38,976 nt of DNA from Bacteroidales bacterium (GTDB lineage: Bacteria > Bacteroidota > Bacteroidia > Bacteroidales > UBA7960), in NCBI GenBank assembly GCA_003550725.1, contig PUKZ01000012.1:1-38976 (forward strand), read 5' to 3'. The notes below the pieces were generated by a model. That model saw only the letters and a program-made list of their open reading frames with translations, did no database searches and was not told where the DNA came from. Of this stretch, positions 9,145 to 16,835 are shown in pieces. Within the stretch, counting starts at the first letter, position 1. Every line of letters starts with the position of its first letter. The translations under genes and the position numbers were made by a program.

Positions 9145-10449
9145 ATGAGTGCTGTAGTTGGTATTAGACACGAAGACAAATATTTGATGGAACGCAGAAC
9201 TCCGCTTACACCTGCACATGTAAAAAAACTTATTGAAAAAGATAAATTAAATATTATTGTTGAATCATCAGACAAAAGAATATTCACAGATGATGAGTAT
9301 AGGTTAGCAGGCGCCCAAATAGAAAAAGACTTAAAAAGCTGCCAGGTTATTTTTGGAGTAAAAGAAATTCCCGAAGAAAAATTTGAAAAAGAAAATACTT
9401 ATGTTTTTTTTTCACATGTAATCAAAGGGCAACCTTATAATATGCCCATGTTAAAAAAAATGATTGAAAAAAAATGCAATCTCATAGATTATGAATGCAT
9501 TGTAGATGATCAGAATCGTCGGTTAATTTTTTTCGGCAAGTTTGCAGGATTGGCAGGAATGATCGACTCATTATGGAGTCTGGGAGAAAGACTTAAAAGA
9601 TATGGTTACCAAACACCATTTCTTAATATTAAACAATCCTGTAAGTATAACTCACTTAAAGAAGCAAAAAAAGCTATTTCGAAAGCGGGCAAAGAAATAG
9701 CTGAAAAGGGGCTTCCGGAAGATCTATTTCCTTTTACCATAGGATTTACAGGCTACGGAAATGTTTCTATTGGGGCTCAGGAAATAGCTTCGCTATTACC
9801 TGTCAAAGAAATTTTTCCTGATGAACTCTCAAAACTCAAAGAGAATAAAAGTTTACTAAATAATATCATTTACAAAGTAGTTTTTAAAGAAGAGCATATA
9901 TCGGCAAGAAAAGATGGAAAACCTTTTGATCTGCAAGATTACTATAACAATCCACACAAATATCATTCAATTTTTGAACAATACATACCCAATCTTAGCG
10001 TATTGATGAATTGCATGTACTGGGATGACAGGTATCCACGCATAGTAACAAAAGATTATCTTCAACAGCTTTTCGAAAAAGAACAACCTAAGCTTACCGT
10101 TATTGGTGATATTACATGCGACCCCAACGGATCTGTAGAAATTACACACAAAGGCACTCCTATTGAAGACCCCGTCTTCGTTTATAATCCTTTTACGCGC
10201 AAACCAACTTCAGGATTTGAAGGTGAAGGAATGCTGGTAATGGCTGTAGATATTCTGCCAAGTGAACTGCCCAGAGATTCTTCTATAGCTTTCGCCGATG
10301 CTTTAATAGATTTTGTTAAACCGATAGCTGAGACTGATTTTAATCAACATTTTGAAAATATCAGCCTCCCCTCGCCTATCAAGAAAGCTTTGATATTGCA
10401 TAAAGGAAATTTAACCCCTGATTATAAATACATCAAAGACTATCTATAA
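9145..10449 (+). CDS. Lysine-ketoglutarate reductase (saccharopine-forming), stand-alone LKR half
   Basis: 434 residues, similar to the N-terminal half of the eukaryotic bifunctional enzyme AASS. The reaction is L-lysine + 2-oxoglutarate + NAD(P)H to saccharopine. The start shows the AlaDH/PNT-type pattern (VGIRHEDKYLMERRTPLTPAHV). The nucleotide-binding loop is FTIGFTGYGNVSIGAQEI (~residue 197-214). The segment with GDITCDPNGSVE (~residue 325-336) and the substrate-domain tail are also typical. The start ATG lies ~39 bases after the predicted transcription start. A saccharopine dehydrogenase gene follows after 243 bases, so the pair rebuilds the two-step pathway as separate proteins. The direction in vivo (lysine breakdown rather than synthesis) is inferred. 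Confidence 0.85.
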   Translation: MSAVVGIRHEDKYLMERRTPLTPAHVKKLIEKDKLNIIVESSDKRIFTDDEYRLAGAQIEKDLKSCQVIFGVKEIPEEKFEKENTYVFFSHVIKGQPYNMPMLKKMIEKKCNLIDYECIVDDQNRRLIFFGKFAGLAGMIDSLWSLGERLKRYGYQTPFLNIKQSCKYNSLKEAKKAISKAGKEIAEKGLPEDLFPFTIGFTGYGNVSIGAQEIASLLPVKEIFPDELSKLKENKSLLNNIIYKVVFKEEHISARKDGKPFDLQDYYNNPHKYHSIFEQYIPNLSVLMNCMYWDDRYPRIVTKDYLQQLFEKEQPKLTVIGDITCDPNGSVEITHKGTPIEDPVFVYNPFTRKPTSGFEGEGMLVMAVDILPSELPRDSSIAFADALIDFVKPIAETDFNQHFENISLPSPIKKALILHKGNLTPDYKYIKDYL

Positions 10450-10574
10450 TATTCTGTTAAATCTATCGAAACTTTTATTAACTAAGCATTTAAAAAACAA
10501 TATATAAGTCCATCATTTTAAATAGGACTAAAAAAATTAATTTACGCATTGATAAAAATAGTTGCAAAACATTT

Positions 10575-10582
10575 TAGCTTTG
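10575..10582 (+). promoter_or_regulatory. Possible -7 promoter box upstream of the saccharopine dehydrogenase
   Basis: TAGCTTTG matches TAnnTTTG exactly, 111 bases before the start codon. No good -33 TTTG occurs at 17-20 bases spacing, so this is a weak call. The 243-base gap 10450-10692 otherwise shows only a 5-bp dyad (AGTCC/GGACT near 10507-10529). Confidence 0.3.
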
Positions 10583-10692
10583 AAATTTATGAGAATTCTA
10601 TAAGAACAAAACAAATAATGCTTTTTTACACAAACATTCAAGCTATTATTAATTAATTTAATATTTGCATTTGTAAGAAATAAATTTTAGCT

Positions 10693-12033
10693 ATGAAAAA
10701 AATATTAATTCTGGGATCCGGTTTAATATCAAGACCAATTGTTGCTTATTTACTTGATAAAAATTATTACGTAACACTTGCCAGCAATACAAAGGAAAGG
10801 GCTGAAAAATTAATTAAAGGCTATAAAAACGGTCATACAATTTATTGGTCAAGTGAGCAGGAGGAAGAATTAGGACAAATGATCAAAGAACATGATATTG
10901 CGGTAAGCCTTTTACCCTGGAAATATCATATTATGGTGGCCAAAAAATGTATTAAGCACAAAAAAAACATGCTTACCACATCATACGTCAAACCTGAAAT
11001 GAAAGCATTAGACGAAGAATGCAGGAATGCCGGGATCATTATTTTAAATGAACTTGGTTTAGATCCGGGTATAGATCATATGTCGGCTATGCGTATTATT
11101 GATCACATTCATAATAAAGATGGTAAAGTTGAAGAATTTTACAGCATTTGTGGCGCTCTTCCTGCACCTGAAGCAACTGACAATCCATTAAAGTATAAGT
11201 TTTCATGGAGCCCGAAAGGAGTTATCATGGCCAGCAACAATGATGGAAAATACCTCCATAACGGTAAAGAACTATATGTGCCTTCTGAAGATATTTTTAA
11301 AAACCCTGCTTCTGTAGATTTTATGAATGTCGGTAAGTTAGAAATATATCCCAATCGTGATAGTCTTCCATATATAGACCTTTACGGTATTCCCGAATCA
11401 AAAACAATGATGAGAGGTACTTTCCGCCACCCCGGATGGTGTAGCTCTATTGACGCCATAAAAGCTTTAAAACTAATTACCACTGACAAATATGACTTTA
11501 CCGGCAAAACCTACGCTGAAATGGTAGCTATGCTAATCAATGAAAGTGACGCTTCCAATATAAAGGCAAAAGCAGCAAAATATCTAAACCTTAAAGAAGA
11601 TTCATATACCGTAAAAGCTATTGAATGGCTTGGAGTTTTTGATGATAAACTTATGAATCGACAGGTAGACACTCCTTTTGAAATTGTTACTGATTTAATG
11701 ATGGACAAAATGATGTTGGGAGATAATGAACGTGATATGGTAGCTATGCAGCATATATTTCTGGCTTCCTACCCTGATGGCAAAAAAGAAGTAATTAAAT
11801 CATCACTGCTGGAATTCGGCTCACCAGCAACCGACACCGCCGTTGCACGTACTGTTGCTCTACCGGCAGCTGTTGGTGTTGATATGATCATTCAGGGAAA
11901 AATAAATAATACAGGTATACATATCCCTGTATTACCCGAAATTTATAATCCAATACTGGATGCCCTGGAATCTATGAACATAAAAATGATTGAAGAGTTC
12001 GGACTGCCATTGGAAGAAAATATCAAGCTGTAA
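10693..12033 (+). CDS. Saccharopine dehydrogenase (glutamate-forming), stand-alone SDH half
   Basis: 446 residues, close in layout to the C-terminal half of AASS. It cleaves saccharopine oxidatively to glutamate and alpha-aminoadipate semialdehyde. An N-terminal Rossmann fold is clear (KKILILGSGLISRPIVAYL, residues 2-20). It is followed by SLLPWKYH and NELGLDPGIDHMSAMRIID (~residue 119-137), then GALPAPEATDNPLKYKFSWSP, all strongly typical of this family. The C-terminal domain holds TDTAVARTVALPAAVG. It stands directly behind the LKR gene. No aminoadipate-semialdehyde dehydrogenase is seen nearby, so later steps must be encoded elsewhere. Confidence 0.9.
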   Translation: MKKILILGSGLISRPIVAYLLDKNYYVTLASNTKERAEKLIKGYKNGHTIYWSSEQEEELGQMIKEHDIAVSLLPWKYHIMVAKKCIKHKKNMLTTSYVKPEMKALDEECRNAGIIILNELGLDPGIDHMSAMRIIDHIHNKDGKVEEFYSICGALPAPEATDNPLKYKFSWSPKGVIMASNNDGKYLHNGKELYVPSEDIFKNPASVDFMNVGKLEIYPNRDSLPYIDLYGIPESKTMMRGTFRHPGWCSSIDAIKALKLITTDKYDFTGKTYAEMVAMLINESDASNIKAKAAKYLNLKEDSYTVKAIEWLGVFDDKLMNRQVDTPFEIVTDLMMDKMMLGDNERDMVAMQHIFLASYPDGKKEVIKSSLLEFGSPATDTAVARTVALPAAVGVDMIIQGKINNTGIHIPVLPEIYNPILDALESMNIKMIEEFGLPLEENIKL

Positions 12034-12096
12034 ATGGATTTAAATTAAATTTATTTCAGCATTCGGCCAAAATATTAATAACTAAAAACAATAAAA

Positions 12097-12131
12097 AGTC
12101 TATGTGTGCCAAATATATTAATACATAGACT
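12097..12131. promoter_or_regulatory. 9-bp inverted repeat between SDH and amidohydrolase genes
   Basis: AGTCTATGT (12097-12105) and ACATAGACT (12123-12131) are perfect reverse complements with a 17-base loop, ending 34 bases before the amidohydrolase start. There is no T-run on the + side, so it does not look like a + strand terminator. It could be an operator or an mRNA stem in the leader. Confidence 0.4.
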
Positions 12132-12165
12132 CAGCAGTAAAACTTAATTAAAAATAAACTTAAAT

Positions 12166-13320
12166 ATGAGTCTTTTCTCAGAAAAAGAATTAGAAAAGTT
12201 ATATAGATTCCGAAAAGAATTACATAAGTATCCCGAATTGTCAGGTAATGAAAAATATACAGCCGAAAGACTGGAAAGGTTTGTTACACAATTTAAGCCC
12301 GATAAAATAGTAAAAAATATTGCAGGTTATGGAATTGCATTCATCTTTGGTAAGGATGACGAAGGGCCCACTGTTATGTTTCGTGCAGACATGGATGCAT
12401 TGCCTATTGCCGAGAGCAATAATTTTGATTACCGCTCAGTTAATGAAGGCATAGGGCATAAATGCGGTCATGACGGACATATGGCTATTTTGTGCGGTAT
12501 AGCAATGTATTTGCACAAAAAACCTTTGTCAAATGGCAAAGTTATTCTCTTATTTCAGCCGGAAGAAGAAAACGGGCAGGGAGCTGCAAAAGTCATCAAA
12601 GATCCTAAATTCCTAAAACTAAACCCTGATTATATATATGCTTTACATAATCTTCCCGGTTTTGAGCGAAATTCAATAATATTAAGCAAAAATAATTTTG
12701 CATCGGCTTCAACAGGCATAATTGTTACACTAAAAGGTGAATCTTCGCATGCCGCACACCCTGAACAAGGAAACAGCCCGGCAAAACTAACAGCTGAGTT
12801 GATAATAGAACTTGAAAATCTGCCGAAAAAAGAAGGATTATTCAAAGATTTTACACTTGTTACTGTCATTCATAGTAAGATAGGTGAAGTAGCTTTCGGC
12901 ACCAATCCGGGCAAAGCAAAGTTAATGGCTACCTTTCGTTCATACCGTGATGATGATATGAATAAACTTAAAGACTCAGTCGAAAAAATAATAAATTATA
13001 AAGCAAATAAATATAATATTTTATCGTCGATAGAGTATACCGAAGAATTTCCGGCCACTATCAATAATAATACAGCGATGGATTTCCTTCATAGAGCTTC
13101 AAATCAATTAAAAAATCCCAAAATTTGGATTGATAAGCCATTTCGTTGGTCAGAAGATTTTGGTAACTTTACAAAAAATTATAAGGGAGCATTATGGGGG
13201 TTAGGTGCAGGAAAGAATCATCCAAGCCTGCATAATTACGATTACGATTTCCCTGATATTATTATTGAAACAGGAATAGCTGTTTTTGTTAACACTTTAA
13301 ACCAAATATTAACTAAATAA
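12166..13320 (+). CDS. M20-family amidohydrolase (HipO / N-acyl-amino-acid deacylase type)
   Basis: 384 residues. Metal-dependent peptidase family M20D features are present: RADMDALPI (residues 73-81), GHKCGHDGHMA (97-107, with candidate metal ligands Cys100 and His102) and PEEENGQGA (~133-141, catalytic and metal-binding Glu pair). The dimerisation region carries the expected HAAHPEQGNSPA segment. Near the C terminus, WSEDFGNF is followed by GAGKNHPSLHN. There is no signal peptide, so it acts in the cytoplasm. Family members remove acyl groups from amino acids such as hippurate, N-acetyl-diaminopimelate or indole-acetyl conjugates. The substrate cannot be told here. Its position behind the lysine-pathway genes hints at an acylated amino acid, but that is only context. 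Confidence 0.85.
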   Translation: MSLFSEKELEKLYRFRKELHKYPELSGNEKYTAERLERFVTQFKPDKIVKNIAGYGIAFIFGKDDEGPTVMFRADMDALPIAESNNFDYRSVNEGIGHKCGHDGHMAILCGIAMYLHKKPLSNGKVILLFQPEEENGQGAAKVIKDPKFLKLNPDYIYALHNLPGFERNSIILSKNNFASASTGIIVTLKGESSHAAHPEQGNSPAKLTAELIIELENLPKKEGLFKDFTLVTVIHSKIGEVAFGTNPGKAKLMATFRSYRDDDMNKLKDSVEKIINYKANKYNILSSIEYTEEFPATINNNTAMDFLHRASNQLKNPKIWIDKPFRWSEDFGNFTKNYKGALWGLGAGKNHPSLHNYDYDFPDIIIETGIAVFVNTLNQILTK

Positions 13321-13475
13321 CAAATGATATATGTTTTGAAAAGCATTATCAAAAATATAAACCGCAGAGCTTACAAGATTTTTACTATAGTTCTGATTTT
13401 TTTACAGTCGTATACAAAGCTTTTTGTTTGTTTCTATACGGTTAATTTTAATCTTATTAAAACCCTTAAAACAAA

Positions 13476-13483
13476 TACTTTTG
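13476..13483 (+). promoter_or_regulatory. Possible -7 promoter box for alr
   Basis: TACTTTTG matches TAnnTTTG exactly, with a predicted transcription start near 13490 and a leader of ~48 bases. No clear -33 TTTG is present. The rest of the 217-base gap 13321-13537 shows nothing recognisable. Confidence 0.35.
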
Positions 13484-13537
13484 CAAATAGACAATAAACA
13501 TTTTTTGCAATTTGTTTTAGTAATAAAATAAAAATAT

Positions 13538-14689
13538 ATGTTCCATACATCTCATATTGAAATCAGTAAGTCAGCATACAAGAATAACATAAAATATTTG
13601 CGAAAAATAATAGGTAAAGAAACAAGATTATCTTCTGTTATAAAAGGAAATGCTTATGGGCATGGTATAGATCACATTATTTCATTAGCTGAAGAGGCAG
13701 GCATAGACCATTTTTCAGTTTTTTCTGCTAACGAAGCTCTTGATGCACTTAAATTGAAATCAGAATTATCGGGGTTAATGATTATGGGTTTGTTGGACTA
13801 CGAAGAAATTGCATGGGCCATTCAAAACCGGGTTGAATTTTTCGTATTTGATCCCGGCAGGCTTGAAAAGGCAATCAATATAGCCAAATCCATAAATAAA
13901 AAAGCACGCATACATATTGAAGTTGAAACCGGTTTTAATCGTACGGGATTCGAATATCGGTATATGCCCAAGTTAATTAACTTCCTTAAAAAAAACCGTG
14001 AGCACTATACTTTTGAAGGCTTGTGCACGCACTTTGCCGGTGCTGAAAGTATTTCGAATTTTGTTCGTGTTAAGAACCAGATAAAAATGTTTCATAAATT
14101 TAACAGGTATTTCAAAAGGCACAATCTTTTTCCATTAAGAAGACATACGGCAAGTTCGGCAGCTACCCTTACATATTCTCAAACTATTATGGAAATGGTA
14201 CGTGTTGGAATAGCTCAATATGGTTTTTGGCCCAGCCCCGAAACACATATGTATCGATTCCGGAAAAACCCATCTGAGAGCAATTTTCTGCGTAGAATTA
14301 TATCATGGAAATCAAGGGTAATGGTTGTAAAAGAAGTTGAGCCCGGAGAATTTATAGGATATGGAACCTCATACCTTGCTAATAAAAAAATTAAAATTGC
14401 AGTAATACCTGTAGGATATGCCAACGGATTCAGCCGTGCATTCAGCAATACCGGAAGGGTGCTGATAAGAGGACGGCGAGTACCTGTTATTGGAACAGTT
14501 ACAATGAATACTATGACTGTTAATGTCTCCGATTTACCTAATGTAGAAAAAGGCGACGAGGTAGTAATAATAGGAAAACAGCGAAGACTTTCAATTAGTG
14601 TTTCCTCTTTTTGTGAAATGAGTGAACAGTTAAACTACCAGGTACTTGCAAGACTACCGGCTAACATACCAAGATATATTGTAAAATAG
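13538..14689 (+). CDS. alr: Alanine racemase family PLP enzyme
   Basis: 383 residues, the normal length for a stand-alone Alr. The PLP lysine lies in SSVIKGNAYGHG (Lys36; the usual text is VVKANAYGHG). The N-terminal barrel continues with HIEVETGFNRTGFE and LCTHFAGAES. The cofactor-ring arginine motif appears as VRVGIAQYGFWP, where VRPGIALYG is usual. The catalytic tyrosine region is FIGYGTSYLANKK, followed by IPVGYANGFSR. One oddity is the C-terminal GTVTMNTMTVNVSD, where most family members have G.V.MD...VDV, so an otherwise conserved Asp is replaced by Asn. The enzyme would make D-alanine for peptidoglycan. A racemase of other amino acids cannot be excluded. It sits between the amidohydrolase and threonine aldolase genes on the same strand. 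Confidence 0.85.
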   Translation: MFHTSHIEISKSAYKNNIKYLRKIIGKETRLSSVIKGNAYGHGIDHIISLAEEAGIDHFSVFSANEALDALKLKSELSGLMIMGLLDYEEIAWAIQNRVEFFVFDPGRLEKAINIAKSINKKARIHIEVETGFNRTGFEYRYMPKLINFLKKNREHYTFEGLCTHFAGAESISNFVRVKNQIKMFHKFNRYFKRHNLFPLRRHTASSAATLTYSQTIMEMVRVGIAQYGFWPSPETHMYRFRKNPSESNFLRRIISWKSRVMVVKEVEPGEFIGYGTSYLANKKIKIAVIPVGYANGFSRAFSNTGRVLIRGRRVPVIGTVTMNTMTVNVSDLPNVEKGDEVVIIGKQRRLSISVSSFCEMSEQLNYQVLARLPANIPRYIVK

Positions 14690-14714
14690 CACAACAATTA
14701 AAATTGTAAATTTC

Positions 14715-14799
14715 AACCTAACAAATTATTACCTAATCTTATTTGGGTGTTGTAGCCTCTTGTAAGATTAAGTGTATATAGTTTTAATCTTAATAGGTT
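14715..14799 (+). promoter_or_regulatory. Structured leader with competing dyads before the threonine aldolase gene
   Basis: TAATCTTA occurs at 14734-14741 and again at 14785-14792. Its complement TAAGATTA (14763-14770) lies between them and could pair with either one. An outer AACCTA (14715-14720) can pair with TAGGTT (14794-14799). Mutually exclusive stems of this type are seen in attenuators. No T-rich terminator follows, so translational control or chance is also possible. Confidence 0.35.
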
Positions 14800-14833
14800 A
14801 ACTTAAAAAGCAAACTTTAAACAATAAAAAAAC

Positions 14834-15874
14834 ATGCCATACAAAAAAAGTTTCGCAAGTGATAACAATGCACCTGTGCATGATAAAATAATGGAAGCTT
14901 TAATAAAAGCTAACCGGGATGATGTAATAGCCTATGGTAATGACCCTTATACGGATGAATGCTCGAAGATATTTAAAAAAATCTTTCGCTATGATGTTGA
15001 AAGTTTCCTGGTATATAATGGCACCGGTGCTAATGTAAGTGCGGTAACTAATCTTTTAAAGCCTTTTCAGGCCGTAATTTGTACTGAAACAGCCCACATG
15101 AATAACGACGAATGTGGTGCTCCCGAAAAATTTGCCGGATGCAAGCTATTAACAGTCCCAACAACAGATGGGAAGTTAAAAGCCGAACAACTGAAAAAAT
15201 TTTTACATTCAAAAGGCTTTGAGCATCATGTTCAGCCAAAAATAGTTTCTATAACACAGGCAACAGAGTTGGGAACTATATATTCTGTAAAAGAGATACG
15301 AAACATAGTAAAATTTGCTCATAATAACGATCTATATGTTCATGTTGATGGAGCAAGAATAGCAAACGCAGTAGCAGCAATTGGCCCGTTAAATAAATTA
15401 ATAACCGAAACTGGCGTTGATGTAGTATCTTTTGGGGGTACAAAAAACGGCATGATGTTCGGTGAAGCAGTGGTATTTGTCAATAAAGCCCTGGCACAAA
15501 ATTACAAGTATATACGCAAACAATCTATGCAGCTGGCATCCAAAATGAGATATATCTCTGCTCAATATACTGCACTACTCAGCAATGAGCTATGGATTAA
15601 TAATGCACATCATGCAAACAATATGGCAAAACTAATGGCAGATAAATTAGAAGATATATCCGAAATAAATATTACTCAACCTGTTCAAACAAACGCCGTG
15701 TTTGCAACTGTTCCCAAAGAAATAATTAAACCTCTGCAAGAAAAATTCTTTTTTTACATATGGAATCATGCAAACAATGAAGTTCGCTGGATGACTTCAT
15801 TCAACACTGATGAAAAAGACATAAAGTTATTTATTGATGAAATAAAAAAGCAATTGGCAAGATTATTAAAATAA
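14834..15874 (+). CDS. ltaE: Low-specificity threonine aldolase (beta-eliminating lyase family)
   Basis: 346 residues, PLP-dependent fold type I. It cleaves L-threonine or L-allo-threonine to glycine and acetaldehyde. The N-terminal part reads SFASDNNAPVHDKIMEAL...NDPYT. Then come YNGTGANVSAV (61-71) and ETAHMNNDECGAPE (85-98), followed by HVDGARIANAVAAI (170-183). The PLP lysine motif SFGGTKNG (199-206) gives Lys204. All are diagnostic of the family. There is no signal peptide. The stop codon is one base from the stop of the convergent prmC gene. Confidence 0.88.
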   Translation: MPYKKSFASDNNAPVHDKIMEALIKANRDDVIAYGNDPYTDECSKIFKKIFRYDVESFLVYNGTGANVSAVTNLLKPFQAVICTETAHMNNDECGAPEKFAGCKLLTVPTTDGKLKAEQLKKFLHSKGFEHHVQPKIVSITQATELGTIYSVKEIRNIVKFAHNNDLYVHVDGARIANAVAAIGPLNKLITETGVDVVSFGGTKNGMMFGEAVVFVNKALAQNYKYIRKQSMQLASKMRYISAQYTALLSNELWINNAHHANNMAKLMADKLEDISEINITQPVQTNAVFATVPKEIIKPLQEKFFFYIWNHANNEVRWMTSFNTDEKDIKLFIDEIKKQLARLLK

Positions 15875-15875
15875 A

Positions 15876-16769
15876 CTAGTTGTAAACAACAGCTTTTTTT
15901 GCCTTTACAAAACGTTCCTTATCATGGATATCTTTTTTAATTTCAATATCATCAAATCCCTTATTTTCAAGCAAATCCTTGACATATTCACCCATTAATT
16001 CGTTGATCTCAAAGAAAAGCATCCCACCATCTTTAAAAGATTTTTGTGCAATGTCAGATATTGCTTCATAAAATATTAATGGCTTGTTATCTTCAACAAA
16101 TAATGCATCCGGAGGCTCATAATTCAGAACATTCTGATCTATTATGTTCTTTTCTGATAACTTTACATAAGGAGGATTGCTAACGATCACATCCCATTGA
16201 TTTTTAACAAAAAACTCATCGCTATGAAAGTTAAAGATATCTTTTTCAAAAAAATTCACTTTCAAACCTGATAACCTGGCATTTTCTTTAGCAAGAGCTA
16301 TTGCTGCGGGATTAATATCTATACCAGATACCGAAAAATCAGGCAATCTTTTCTTTAGCGATAAAGCAATACATCCACTACCCGTGCCAATATCAATAAG
16401 ATATGATTTTTTAGCACGATTTGTCCTTAAATGTTGTTCTATCCACAAAACAAATTCTTCTGTCTCAGGGCGTGGAATGAATACTAAAGGCTTTATATTT
16501 AGTTTTAAATCTAAAAAGTCGGTACTACCAATTATATACTGTAACGGCTCATAATTTTTAAGCCTTTTAATTACTTTTATCAACATTACTATTTGAGATT
16601 CATTCAGCCGTTTCTCAGGATATAAAGCCATATTTTGGCGGTTAATATTTAATAAACTTTCAAATACATTTACCGTAATAGCATTTAGCTCATTTTCTGA
16701 ATAATAACTTTTAAGATCGGCTTTAAAAAAATCTACTATATCCTTAAGCTTGTTTGATAATGGTGTCAT
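15876..16769 (-). CDS. prmC: Release-factor glutamine N5-methyltransferase PrmC (HemK)
   Basis: 297 residues. PrmC methylates the GGQ glutamine of peptide release factors RF1 and RF2. The N-terminal helical domain carries the family signature PLQYIIGSTDFLDL (75-88) and VFIPRPETEEFV (96-107). The SAM-binding loop is LIDIGTGSGCIALSL (124-138), and the catalytic NPPY tetrad occurs at 198-201 in VSNPPYVKLSEK. It is preceded on the same strand, 66 bases upstream, by the histidine kinase gene, so the two are probably co-transcribed. It is convergent with ltaE, with a single base between the two stop codons. The start ATG (complement of 16767-16769) is the first in frame and gives a normal N terminus. 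Confidence 0.93.
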   Translation of the reverse strand: MTPLSNKLKDIVDFFKADLKSYYSENELNAITVNVFESLLNINRQNMALYPEKRLNESQIVMLIKVIKRLKNYEPLQYIIGSTDFLDLKLNIKPLVFIPRPETEEFVLWIEQHLRTNRAKKSYLIDIGTGSGCIALSLKKRLPDFSVSGIDINPAAIALAKENARLSGLKVNFFEKDIFNFHSDEFFVKNQWDVIVSNPPYVKLSEKNIIDQNVLNYEPPDALFVEDNKPLIFYEAISDIAQKSFKDGGMLFFEINELMGEYVKDLLENKGFDDIEIKKDIHDKERFVKAKKAVVYN

Positions 16770-16835
16770 TTATCATAGTAATATTTATCAACTTCAAAAA
16801 AGATCAAAACTTGGGAAAAGTATAATCCGGTAATT

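Noticed and set aside
15879-15900. GTTG-taaa-CAAC followed by T-run as a shared terminator of ltaE and prmC
   Set aside because: The stem has only four stable pairs and lies inside the prmC coding end; too weak to call.
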